64,000 bases of DNA from Microbulbifer sp. A4B17 (GTDB lineage: Bacteria; Pseudomonadota; Gammaproteobacteria; Pseudomonadales; Cellvibrionaceae). Under the pieces are notes generated by a model. The model made no database searches. It was not told where the DNA came from and saw nothing but the letters and a program-made list of their open reading frames with translations. The number at the start of each line of letters is the position of its first letter. Position 1 is the stretch's first letter. Made by a program: the position numbers and the translations under genes. Location of the stretch: positions 4,320,001-4,384,000 of the forward strand of contig NZ_CP029064.1 of the NCBI RefSeq assembly GCF_003076275.1, read 5' to 3'. Below are positions 55,813 through 64,000 of this stretch, one piece after another.

Positions 55813-58534
55813 CCTCCGTAAACCGGGAGGCTGGTGTCGCCCCAGAAACTCCTTGCACTTCTGTCAATTGGCCGCTGGCCATGCGCAAGTGACGCCAACT
55901 GCTACTCTGCCAACACTCTTGCCAAAGACTGCTTTCAGCTGCCAGTAGCTGCGCATAGCGCGTGTCGCCCTGGGCTTGAAGCTCACTGGGCTTACCATCT
56001 TCAATAATGCAACCATCGCCCACGACCAAAACACGAGGAAAGTCCCGGGTTTCGCTGATATCGTGGGTAATACAGATCAGGGTGACCCCCTGCCAAACCT
56101 CCCGTACCCGGTTCATCAGGCGCTGCCGCTGTTGGCGATCAAGACCCCTGAACGGTTCATCCAGAATCACACAAGCAGTTTCCTCGCGGCCAAGTGCGCG
56201 CCCAAGACGTACGCGCTGCCCTTCACCACCACTGACCAGGGCACCACTTTCGCCTAGCGGGCTTTGCAGCCCCTCCGGTAGCGCTGCTACCAGCTTGAGT
56301 AAATCCGCTTGCTGTAAAATGGGGTAAAGGGGAGCTCCCGGCTTATTGCCGTAACTCAAGTTCTCTAAAAGGCTGCTATTCCACAACTGAATTGCGGGAT
56401 CAACCCAGGCACAGTGAAGGCGAAAACGATGCAGTAATTCTCCCTTCAATTCTCCGCCGTTGAGCATTACACGGCCACTGGCCGGTTTGTGCCACCCCAG
56501 CAATACCCCGGCAAGGCTCGATTTGCCAGCGCCGGATGCCCCGACCACAGCAATTTGCTCGCCGGGGCTGATCTCCAGATTTACCCCGTTGAGAATAGTG
56601 CGGCCGCTGGCATTAACGCTGACATTCTCAAACTTGATTCCCACTGGTTTTGCCGGGGAAAATTCCACACTATCAGCGGAATTTTTATCTGTATCAGTCT
56701 CAGTGACTGCTTGCAGCGGTTCGAGGGCTCTCAGTAAGAAATTTCGCTGCCGTGGATAACTTCGCATCAGCCCCGAAATTTCTTCACCCAGTGGTGGTAG
56801 TGCCAGTACCCAGTAAATCAGCAAAAGCAGATCGGGACTTGCCCCTCGTGCATTAACACAATAAATCACCAGCACGCTACTGAGGGTACAATTCACTAAT
56901 AGCTGCACTGCCTGACTATTGAGTTGAAAGCGTAATGAGGAATAACCAGCTCTAATCCACTCGGTGAGTAGGCTTTCATGCTCTCGTTGAACGGACTCAC
57001 TGGCGCCGTGAGCCCTAATTGGTATTACTCCCAGTAGCGCATCCATATAAAAGCGAGCCAGAGCCCCGGCGTGAGTCTGTACTCGCATACTGTAATCAGT
57101 GAGCACTGGATGAAATATCAAAGGTACAGCAACCTGCAACACAGCCATGATGAGTACTAAAGGCGCAGCGGTAGGTGCGAGCCAGATAATTCCCATTGCA
57201 GTTGCCAACAGAGTAAAAACCTTAAAAATAATACTGGTCCCAAGGACAGGTAAATCTCTCAAGGTGGAAATGCGGTGCGAGCGCTCGGCAGTATCAGACG
57301 TGGGGCGACTCTGAAAGAAGTGATCGGGTATTTTTGGTAGTGCAGCTAGAAAACGCATACGAAAACGGTTTTCCAAATGGCGCCCTATCATCATTTGAAC
57401 TTTTGCCGTGGGAAACTGCAATAGCAATAGAGTAACCATAAAGCCAATTAGCAGGCCAATCGTACCAGCTCGTTGTACCTCTGTCGCTAGTTCACTATGG
57501 ATATCTATCAGTCCGCGGAAAAGCAGTGCTTCAAACATTAATCCCAGTACCGATCCGAGCATAGCGATAAAAATAGTAAGTGGAGCAATTACTCCATCTT
57601 CACGCATAAACCTCCAGAGCTGCTGGAGAGGTTTAGCTGGCGGCTCACTTAAAGCTCTCGACAGCGCTTCCGATTTTGGCTCTACTTCATTGAGATCACG
57701 TACACCTTTAACACTTACGATGACCGCACCACTGAACTCCAGCAGCTCGGGAGCAAGTTCAATTTTTTCTTCAAGCTCACTTCCACGTGGGTGGGATGGA
57801 CGCACGCACCAGTAATTTTCCGGTACTAATGAAAACCCTTGGCTGGTATCTGTAGAAAATTCAACTGATAACCTTCGCAACATTCCACTAACTTCAGCCC
57901 CACGTTTTATTGCTCCAGACATAACCAGTGAAACAAGCATCCGAATGGAGGCATCAAGAAAAGCCAATGAGAGCCAACTCTCATCCTTTAATGCTCTTTC
58001 ACATAGAGCGGTGGCCACAGTACTTCCGACCTTAAGTGCTGCGATACGCTCTTTGAGTGGCCCAATAAAGTCGTCACTACCGGCCCAGCTTCGCCACCTC
58101 TGAGGAGGGATCCGAGCAGTGTGAACGTGCAACTCATCCAAAAAACGGCGTGCACTGGGCCAACGCCTACCGCTTGCTGGGTCCATCACTTGTACAATTC
58201 CGCAATGATTTCTCCAAGCTACAACAAAGTGGGTATTACCGTTAGGCAGTCGCACCACAACTAGCCCGGGTAAGTAACCAGGAATATCCAATAATAGATG
58301 GTCAACAGGAACCACCATCTGAACAGCGTCCAATCCCAGCTCTACTGCAATTTTCTCCAGTGTATTTATGGAAGTACCGTCCACATCCGTCTGGCAGGCA
58401 TCGCGCAAATGGCCGTAGTGTGTACTTACACCAAAACCTTCAAGTAAGCACTTTAAGGATGCCGGACCACAATCCATATTGGAGGTTTGAACTACCTCAG
58501 GAACCAACCAGCGTAATTTCTGTTTCAAGATCAC
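55796..58534 (-). CDS. C39 peptidase-containing ABC transporter (peptide export and leader processing)
   Basis: A 912-residue protein. The N-terminal peptidase has the complete C39 set: Gln16, Cys22 (VVQTSNMDCGPASLK), His102 (NTHFVVAWR) and Asp118 (VMDPASGRR). Residues about 150-310 form an extra domain not found in standard bacteriocin exporters of about 700 residues; it contains VPENYWCVRPSHPRG. Then come a six-helix membrane domain and an ATPase with VVGASGAGKSSLAGVL, LVSGGEGQRVRLGRAL and CVILDEPFRGLDR. C39 domains cut after double-glycine-type leaders while the transporter moves the cargo out. Its start overlaps the stop of the membrane-fusion gene by four bases. The cargo is not evident. 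Confidence 0.92.
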   Translation of the reverse strand: MILKQKLRWLVPEVVQTSNMDCGPASLKCLLEGFGVSTHYGHLRDACQTDVDGTSINTLEKIAVELGLDAVQMVVPVDHLLLDIPGYLPGLVVVRLPNGNTHFVVAWRNHCGIVQVMDPASGRRWPSARRFLDELHVHTARIPPQRWRSWAGSDDFIGPLKERIAALKVGSTVATALCERALKDESWLSLAFLDASIRMLVSLVMSGAIKRGAEVSGMLRRLSVEFSTDTSQGFSLVPENYWCVRPSHPRGSELEEKIELAPELLEFSGAVIVSVKGVRDLNEVEPKSEALSRALSEPPAKPLQQLWRFMREDGVIAPLTIFIAMLGSVLGLMFEALLFRGLIDIHSELATEVQRAGTIGLLIGFMVTLLLLQFPTAKVQMMIGRHLENRFRMRFLAALPKIPDHFFQSRPTSDTAERSHRISTLRDLPVLGTSIIFKVFTLLATAMGIIWLAPTAAPLVLIMAVLQVAVPLIFHPVLTDYSMRVQTHAGALARFYMDALLGVIPIRAHGASESVQREHESLLTEWIRAGYSSLRFQLNSQAVQLLVNCTLSSVLVIYCVNARGASPDLLLLIYWVLALPPLGEEISGLMRSYPRQRNFLLRALEPLQAVTETDTDKNSADSVEFSPAKPVGIKFENVSVNASGRTILNGVNLEISPGEQIAVVGASGAGKSSLAGVLLGWHKPASGRVMLNGGELKGELLHRFRLHCAWVDPAIQLWNSSLLENLSYGNKPGAPLYPILQQADLLKLVAALPEGLQSPLGESGALVSGGEGQRVRLGRALGREETACVILDEPFRGLDRQQRQRLMNRVREVWQGVTLICITHDISETRDFPRVLVVGDGCIIEDGKPSELQAQGDTRYAQLLAAESSLWQECWQSSSWRHLRMASGQLTEVQGVSGATPASRFTEVASEQ

Positions 58535-59760
58535 GCTCCCTCCTCCATAACATCTTTGGGAGCTTTACCTGAGAGTATTTCTCCTGCCCGCTGTAAAAGC
58601 AGCTGATAAGGTGTCTTCTTACCCGTGGCAATTTCTACCCGCGCTGGCAAATCATGTAATAGCGGGAGGTGAGGTGGAACTTCACCTTGCAGAGAAAGCT
58701 GTACGAGGACTTTACCCTGTTGAACGGCACTGGCCACTCGTTCCACACGCGCTTCCAGTTGTCCATATCGGGCCCAGGAAAAACCATCCAGTTTTACCCG
58801 AGCCTGCTGCCCGGGCTGGATATGTCCCAAGGCTAGCGCCGGTGGAAAAAATGCCTGAATCGAGATAAGGCCCTCTGCCTGAATAGTCGCTATTTGTTGA
58901 CCCGCCGCAAGAACCTCGCCCTCCCTAATTTCTGCAAGGGCGGCGAGTTTCCCGGCGATTGGTGCCCGCAATTTTTGCTCACTCACCGCTAGGTGGCTTT
59001 GTTGAATACGGGTATCTACTTCTGCAAGCTTGCCATCTATATCTTGATTTCGTTGTTTGAGGGTACTCACCTCCAACTCATATTCACTGATCAACTGTGC
59101 TCTTCGATCCTCCAGAGCACGAATATCCGCTTGTATTTTAAGTGTCGCCATTGCCATTTGCTGGTAGGTACGCTTTGCAGCTAAGTAATCCAACTCTGAA
59201 CTTTGCTGTTTCTCCAGTAATCGCTCATAGCGATCGGCAACCTCCGCTTGAATCTTTTGATTGCTAGCCTGAAGCTGGTACCTCTGTTCCAGTATCTTCA
59301 ATTGATCGCTAAGGGCTTTTTCATCTTCGCCAATTTTTTTATCTAGCAACCGTCGCTCTCGCTGGACAGAGTCAAGTTGGTCCCTCAAACTTTCAGATAT
59401 TTTGGTATCACCCTTTAAACTCAAATCAAGTACAGACGTATCAAGTTGTACCAGGATATCCCCGGCCACAAGGGTATCACCTAGTTCAGCATCAACAGTG
59501 ATCACCCGACCAATCCTCTGGGTACTCACATGAATTGTGTTTTGCTCCTGCTCCAACCTAGCATCATCACTTACGCTATAGATGGTAATATCTTTCGTAA
59601 AAAACCAAATTAACCAAGCAATCAGAAGTAAAAATCCTAACAAGGTAACAACGACCAAAGCGCGGATAGAGTCTGAGGCAATAGCTCGGGTAGTATGAGA
59701 AAAAGGCGTTGACAATGCATTAAACCTATTAGTCGACCTGCCGGGCAGGCAAAAAATCAA
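58531..59760 (-). CDS. HlyD-type membrane fusion protein of peptide exporter
   Basis: A protein of about 409 residues with one N-terminal membrane helix (ALVVVTLLGFLLLIAWLIWFF), split here as ALVVVTLLGF and LLIAWLIWFF, a biotinyl-lipoyl-like half (GRVITVDAELGDTLVAGDIL and KLRAPIAGKLAALAEIREGE, by their ends), and a long coiled coil between (about 120-250, rich in Gln, Glu, Leu, Arg). Such adaptors link an inner-membrane ABC exporter to an outer-membrane channel. It is the first gene of a three-gene operon. The TTG at 59760 has no good ribosome site; an in-frame TTG at 59715 is an alternative. No TolC-like gene is near. Confidence 0.85.
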   Translation of the reverse strand: MIFCLPGRSTNRFNALSTPFSHTTRAIASDSIRALVVVTLLGFLLLIAWLIWFFTKDITIYSVSDDARLEQEQNTIHVSTQRIGRVITVDAELGDTLVAGDILVQLDTSVLDLSLKGDTKISESLRDQLDSVQRERRLLDKKIGEDEKALSDQLKILEQRYQLQASNQKIQAEVADRYERLLEKQQSSELDYLAAKRTYQQMAMATLKIQADIRALEDRRAQLISEYELEVSTLKQRNQDIDGKLAEVDTRIQQSHLAVSEQKLRAPIAGKLAALAEIREGEVLAAGQQIATIQAEGLISIQAFFPPALALGHIQPGQQARVKLDGFSWARYGQLEARVERVASAVQQGKVLVQLSLQGEVPPHLPLLHDLPARVEIATGKKTPYQLLLQRAGEILSGKAPKDVMEEGA

Positions 59761-60698
59761 ATCTTTATTTTTTGCAGATTATTGTAAATTAAGTGCTCAA
59801 AATTAGATGTGTTAAATTTAAATTTCTTACATAGAGGAGTCAATTAAAATCTATACTTCATTTATCGGTAAATAACAATCACTTCATACTTTTAATCCAT
59901 GCTTTACAAACTACCCAGAACAACCTCTGATATTTCCGCTGTCAATTCATTCTGAACTTCTCTATTAGGAGCAGCCAAGAGGAAGCAAGATATAGAGATA
60001 TCTCCATATCCTCATATTGGATTCGTACAAGGCCACATAGAAATATAATTTTCGGATGGGAGCGCTCTTCGCTTATTATAAGTTTTCCTTCCAAAAGATT
60101 CAGCCTACAAATGGAAACCAGATGGTCTATATACTTCGCTCTTACATATACCTCTCTCATACCGCTAACTCGTTAACTACTTTTACTGAACAAGCTATAT
60201 TGATTAGTAACCGAAAAAATATTTTTAGACTTGAGAGGTTGATACCTCTATAAGAGACCCAATCCAACCAGTCATTATCCATTCAATATCAAAATATGAT
60301 TTTTACCAGCCTTGAGTAGCAACTATTTTTGGAGAGGCACTCAACCCAGTAAAACCTACTAAAAAATACTTTCCTGCTTTGCATACCTGTAAGTATAGCG
60401 CTGCCGTATAAATTTCTACTGAAGTGACACATAAAGCTTATCAGTCGACTCATCTAAAGCCCTCAGCCATCTACCCTATATAATAAATCGTTATAGTCAT
60501 ATATAGATAATCTAAAAAATTGAGTGGCGCATGCTAGGATCCTCTACTATGAAAAGTATGGTGAAATATATTAGTTATATACTTTTATTTACCAAAAAAC
60601 CTAAAAGCAGGTTTTAGAGAATTGCCATTCAAGGCGAGCTTATTGTAAGGACACTTCAGGACAGGCACCAAATCAACTAATCAAACTGGAAACTAAGT
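59761..60698. other. AT-rich intergenic region ahead of exporter operon and orphan gene
   Basis: A 938-base stretch with no convincing intact gene. On the minus strand a 72-codon frame (59942-60160) and a 34-codon open segment at 59904-60011 overlap; the latter resembles the start of a 4-oxalocrotonate tautomerase-like protein and may be a relic. A 22-codon plus-strand frame at 60549-60617 is basic and hydrophobic but poorly supported. Confidence 0.45.
59904..60011 (-). pseudogene. possible tautomerase-like gene fragment
   Basis: Between a TGA and a TAA the frame reads ISISCFLLAAPNREVQNELT then AEISEVVLGSL. The strand-then-helix pattern resembles the first 30 residues of 4-oxalocrotonate tautomerase-like proteins. 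There is no start codon at the expected place and stops follow at once, so if real it is a relic. The match is by eye over a short segment. Confidence 0.25.
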
Positions 60699-61016
60699 AT
60701 GGCCAGCTGTAAAATTTATCTTGATAAATCTAAGTTATCTCCAGATTCAACCCCATCTTTTTTAGCAGACTTACTAAACAGGGCGCTTGATGTAGAAGAA
60801 GATACTGCTGTCGTGATAATACCAGCCACTTTAGCGGTTCCGGCAGGTTGCTATATTGAAATATTATGTAAAAAGCAACCTAACAGGACTCATCAGGTCT
60901 TGCAGAATCTTGCCATTCAGATTGATGAATCCGCTCGTAGGATGTTTCAAATTGAAGAGCCAATTAGAGTTCGGATTGTTATGCTGGAAGAAGATTTTAT
61001 TTTTGGGGTAAATTAA
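60699..61016 (+). CDS. orphan 105-residue protein, MIF/tautomerase-like fold suspected
   Basis: A small protein without signal peptide or membrane segment, starting MASCKIYLDKSKLSPDS. I do not recognise it with certainty. Its order of predicted elements (strand, helix SFLADLLNRAL, strand TAVVIIPATLAVPAG, strand CYIEILCKK, helix VLQNLAIQIDESARRMF, strand IRVRIVMLEED, end FIFGVN) parallels macrophage migration inhibitory factor-like tautomerases, where a VHVVPDQ strand and a VYINYYDM strand fall at the same places. The catalytic Pro-1 of that superfamily is absent (Ala follows Met). It stands alone, divergent from the exporter operon, and ends at a terminator shared with the TonB receptor gene. 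Confidence 0.65.
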   Translation: MASCKIYLDKSKLSPDSTPSFLADLLNRALDVEEDTAVVIIPATLAVPAGCYIEILCKKQPNRTHQVLQNLAIQIDESARRMFQIEEPIRVRIVMLEEDFIFGVN

Positions 61017-61064
61017 AAATAAGAAATCTTATAACACAGACAAATAACTATAAATCTAAGCCTA

Positions 61065-61100
61065 TAAGTTCAGGCAAGTTTTTTCACTTGCCTGAACTTA
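61065..61100. terminator. bidirectional terminator between orphan gene and TonB receptor
   Basis: A perfect 14-bp stem (taagttcaggcaag / cttgcctgaactta) with an 8-nt loop lies between two convergent stop codons. Confidence 0.85.
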
Positions 61101-61125
61101 GCAAGAACTAAGTTAAAAATATAAT

Positions 61126-63999
61126 CTAATTAAAATCGTATCTTAAGCCTAAGCGAATGCTGCGTGGCGTTTGATAATAATAAGCACGCCCAAAGTAATC
61201 ATATGGCTCCGTCGTCCCATCAAGATCTCCTTGTTCTTCCACCTCTAAAACAGCATCATTATTAAAAACATTAAAAACATCCAAGCTAACTAACAATCTC
61301 TGATTGTCAGCAAACTCAATCGGGTATTGTGCATTTAGGTCAAGATTCCAGTAATCATCAGTTCTTCCCAGACTACCTCGTGAATTGAGCTCTCCTTGAC
61401 AGTAAAAAGACTCAGATCCATATTCCTGGGCAAACACATCATTCGGATGCATTCCAAAGCAGTTTTTTGGACGGCCTGTCTGCCACATGAAATTGGCCCC
61501 TAATCTCAACCCCATATCAAAACTATAGGTACCAAAAGCTTTGACCGTGTGCCTGCGGTCATTTGGCAGATCGCCATACCCACCCTCTATCAATCCCGGT
61601 TGATCAAAGTTAGTTGTTAACCCTGAATCTGTTTGTCCATTATCTGAACGAACGTACCCTTCATTGTTACCCCAGCTATGCCCCCAAGTATATGAGGCAT
61701 CTAATGACCACCTGCCATCAAATGGGCGCTTGAAAGTAAATTCAACAGCACCGTATTGTCGCTTAGCCTCAGGATACCCTAGTTGAGCTGCCGATAAATT
61801 AATATACTCCCCCTGTTCAGGAATATAAATTCGCATATCGTTGCCAGGGTTAGTCAATACATACTGGTGGAAACCACCAAATATATCTTCGACGCTGGCA
61901 CCATCGACCTTAGATGCATCCCAAGTACCAGAGGAGTTATAGTAGTCAATTACTGCTGCATCAATAGCCAAATCTTCTAACGCAACTTCCAAGTTGCGAT
62001 AAATACCGCGAACACCAAGCTGAATACCGCTATCCATAATATATTCATATCCGAGAATATACTCAGACTGATACATTGGGTCGATATTCTTATCTACAAC
62101 ACTTTTGGTATCTTTTAGACTACCATCAGCATAATATCCGAGACCATCGGATTCACCTAAATTGCAAGGCGTTGAATCACTATTCAGGCAAGAACCATCC
62201 CAATCGAACCACTCAGTGGTATATAATTCTGTACCAGCAAGTCTTACATTGGTATTTGAAGCTACAGGAAGGTAATAAAGACCAAAATTTGCAAATATCT
62301 TTTGCTTTCCTTCACCAGTTGGATCCCATACAGTAGAAAATCGCGGTGCCCACTGATCACTCACGTCAATAAATTCCTCTCCTGCTGCATTCTTATTGGT
62401 GAAAGTCTCATTCCGCAAACCCAACTGAACAGACCAGTCATCTGTTATCTGCCAGGTATCCTGTAAATAAAAAGCTGTAGACTCTGTTTCAAAACTGCCA
62501 ACATTTTCGTAGATAAGGTTGCGAGCCCGTCCTAGCTCTGGATAGAGCCTCCACACCTCTCCCCCTGAATACGTGGTATTTTCTGTAAGGTTATTTGTCT
62601 CATTATCAATACCAACTTCAACAAAATGATCCTTAATAACCCAGGAGAAATCAATACGGAACATTTCCCGTGTATCTTCTCCAACTTCTACTGTCGATCC
62701 AACCCAATCACCAATTGATACTCGACCCGGGTTGTACCAATAAACGGTAGAAGCATCTTTGTTTTCTGGTATTTCACTTCGATCCTGTGTGTTTTCACCA
62801 TAGGAAATACTTAAAGTCATATCATCATTTAAGTTGCCGATATAGGAAGCTATCCAGTTGAAACCTCCCCTTCCATAGACAATATCGCCGATATAATCGC
62901 CTGTTTGCTCTGTCTCAGAATCATAGTTATAAATACCTTCTACAATATCTCTTTCATCACTAAAGGCGGTAAGCTCTATTCGATGGTCTTCAGTAATATA
63001 GCCATCTATTTTCACCCCCCAAAAGTCTGATTCGGTTTCCTCTTTATAGCCACGACCACTGGTCATCCCATAGTATTCTTTATTTTTTAAAACACCACTA
63101 TAGAGAGCATAAAAAAACAATCTGTCTTCTATGATTGGCCCCGAAGCATAAATATTTGCCTCCCGAGCATTTAGTTCATCCTGATCATTATCGTAGACAA
63201 AGGTATTTGGAGCGGTTTCAGTCTCCTCATCATAATAAAAACTAGTACCAAATTTAAATTCATTAGAGCCACTCTTGGTAGTAGCGTTCATTACCCCACC
63301 CGTAGAGCGACCAAACTTGGCTGAATAGCCACCAGTTTTTACTTGTATATTATCGTAAAATTCAAATGGAACTGTAGAGTAACCCAACCCATTCCTAAAA
63401 TTAGTAGTATTCAATCCATTAATGTAACTTACATTTTCTGCAATTGATGCTCCTGCAAAACTAGTCCCACCACCGAACTCATCAAAAGTACGATCACCCC
63501 TAGAAACACTTGGTGCAAGAAGAGTAACCGAGTCCAAGTTTCGTGCCACAGGAAGCTCTATAATTTCATCTGATGATATCACCAAACCTGACTCAGCAAT
63601 TCCTGTATCTACCTGAGAAATTCTCTGCCCTTGAACAATAACTTCCTCCATTTCAGAACTATCGCCGAGAGCAATATTAACAGTCCCCCCCAAACTCACC
63701 GATACTGAACGAGATTCCGTGACTTGGCCACCAGAATAAAGGTCCAACTGGTATTCTCCAGGAGGCAGGCTTCCCACTCTAAATTCTCCGCCATTACCTA
63801 TGGAAATATCTTTAGAAATGCCTCGAGCAACATCTGTAATTCTTACTTTGTCTGATTTTGCTACATTTAGCACAGACCCCCTAATTGTACCAGTCGTATT
63901 ATCTGCTAGAGAAATTGAGCTTATTGAAAGAGTTGCACCAATTGAAATTGCTAACAGGCTCTTAGAAAAACCCTTCTTAACTTCATATATAGAAATCAT
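61126..63999 (-). CDS. large TonB-dependent receptor with carboxypeptidase-regulatory-like N-terminus
   Basis: A 957-residue outer-membrane receptor whose first possible start is one base from the window edge, so the true start may lie outside. A signal peptide (SLLAISIGATLSISSISLA) precedes a carboxypeptidase-regulatory-like Ig-fold domain (TGTIRGSVLN, FRVGSLPPGEYQLDLYSGG), then a plug (VIVQGQRISQVD, IQVKTGGYSAKFGRSTGGVMNATTKSG by its ends), then a long barrel ending SIRLGLRYDFN. This Oar-like class typically binds peptides, proteins or oligosaccharides rather than small siderophores. It is the nearest receptor to the peptide exporter, but a functional tie is not shown. Confidence 0.85.
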   Translation of the reverse strand: MISIYEVKKGFSKSLLAISIGATLSISSISLADNTTGTIRGSVLNVAKSDKVRITDVARGISKDISIGNGGEFRVGSLPPGEYQLDLYSGGQVTESRSVSVSLGGTVNIALGDSSEMEEVIVQGQRISQVDTGIAESGLVISSDEIIELPVARNLDSVTLLAPSVSRGDRTFDEFGGGTSFAGASIAENVSYINGLNTTNFRNGLGYSTVPFEFYDNIQVKTGGYSAKFGRSTGGVMNATTKSGSNEFKFGTSFYYDEETETAPNTFVYDNDQDELNAREANIYASGPIIEDRLFFYALYSGVLKNKEYYGMTSGRGYKEETESDFWGVKIDGYITEDHRIELTAFSDERDIVEGIYNYDSETEQTGDYIGDIVYGRGGFNWIASYIGNLNDDMTLSISYGENTQDRSEIPENKDASTVYWYNPGRVSIGDWVGSTVEVGEDTREMFRIDFSWVIKDHFVEVGIDNETNNLTENTTYSGGEVWRLYPELGRARNLIYENVGSFETESTAFYLQDTWQITDDWSVQLGLRNETFTNKNAAGEEFIDVSDQWAPRFSTVWDPTGEGKQKIFANFGLYYLPVASNTNVRLAGTELYTTEWFDWDGSCLNSDSTPCNLGESDGLGYYADGSLKDTKSVVDKNIDPMYQSEYILGYEYIMDSGIQLGVRGIYRNLEVALEDLAIDAAVIDYYNSSGTWDASKVDGASVEDIFGGFHQYVLTNPGNDMRIYIPEQGEYINLSAAQLGYPEAKRQYGAVEFTFKRPFDGRWSLDASYTWGHSWGNNEGYVRSDNGQTDSGLTTNFDQPGLIEGGYGDLPNDRRHTVKAFGTYSFDMGLRLGANFMWQTGRPKNCFGMHPNDVFAQEYGSESFYCQGELNSRGSLGRTDDYWNLDLNAQYPIEFADNQRLLVSLDVFNVFNNDAVLEVEEQGDLDGTTEPYDYFGRAYYYQTPRSIRLGLRYDFN

Positions 64000-64000
64000 A

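Noticed and set aside
59942-60160. 72-codon minus-strand frame upstream of the membrane-fusion gene
   Set aside because: No ribosome site or family match, and it overlaps a better (though still weak) tautomerase-like segment in another frame.
60549-60617. 22-codon basic, hydrophobic plus-strand frame
   Set aside because: Poor ribosome site and no leader-like motif; could be chance in AT-rich DNA.
61126-63999. Receptor as a ferric-siderophore receptor for the petrobactin locus
   Set aside because: It is 41 kb away, has the Oar-like N-terminal domain typical of larger ligands, and its promoter is outside the window.

Overview
The window looks like a chromosomal segment of a marine, heterotrophic gammaproteobacterium. 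The evidence is the operon order nrdR-ribD-ribE-ribB-ribH-nusB-thiL-pgpA, FNR/Anr-type oxygen regulation, TonB-dependent receptors (one with a carboxypeptidase-regulatory-like N-terminus), a secreted pullulanase-type enzyme and valine-catabolism genes. A Microbulbifer/Cellvibrionales-like organism is my best guess, but it is an inference. No rRNA, tRNA, CRISPR array or intact mobile element was seen.

Layout. (1) 1-2754: the 3' end of a DUF885 gene and a tcuA-tcuB pair. (2) 2773-20128: a visibly AT-richer block devoted to iron. It holds a TonB-dependent receptor, speA with a DUF2218 gene, an atypical response regulator, a MATE exporter, a complete petrobactin-type cluster (asbA, asbB, asbC, a fused asbD-asbE, asbF), and aguB/aguA. 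Four transcription units (DUF2218-speA, MATE, asbA-F, aguA-aguB) each have a Fur-box-like palindrome upstream. The arginine to agmatine to N-carbamoylputrescine to putrescine route is therefore placed under the same apparent iron control as the siderophore assembly line. (3) 20524-27344: sugE-type SMR exporter, rsgA, a two-module pullulanase-type glucosidase and a periplasmic amidohydrolase. (4) 27470-36195: riboflavin/nusB/thiL/pgpA/nrdR operon and glyA, all on the minus strand. (5) 36414-47154: tandem small outer-membrane barrels and a low-oxygen cluster. The cluster has a hemerythrin-like protein, a SpoIIAA-like protein, two full-length FNR paralogues plus the 3' relic of a third, hemN and ompW. 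Identical perfect FNR boxes precede the hemerythrin and ompW genes. An SDR gene and an adenine-deaminase-like gene are interspersed. (6) 47431-51360: a valine-degradation pair (HIBYL-CoA hydrolase and HIB dehydrogenase) and ettA.

(7) 51400-64000: an accessory region. Its core is a minus-strand operon of a membrane-fusion protein, an ABC transporter with an intact C39 peptidase domain, and a second ABC transporter whose N-terminus looks like a dead C39 domain and whose C-terminus stops at the H-loop. Around it lie a decayed IS30-family transposase, an unusual 22-codon reading frame with a strong Shine-Dalgarno sequence, a 105-residue orphan that resembles the MIF/tautomerase fold, a possible tautomerase-like relic, and a large TonB-dependent receptor running off the right edge. 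The cargo of the exporter is not identified.

The two places most worth follow-up are the Fur-boxed petrobactin-plus-polyamine locus and the peptide-export locus at the right end.
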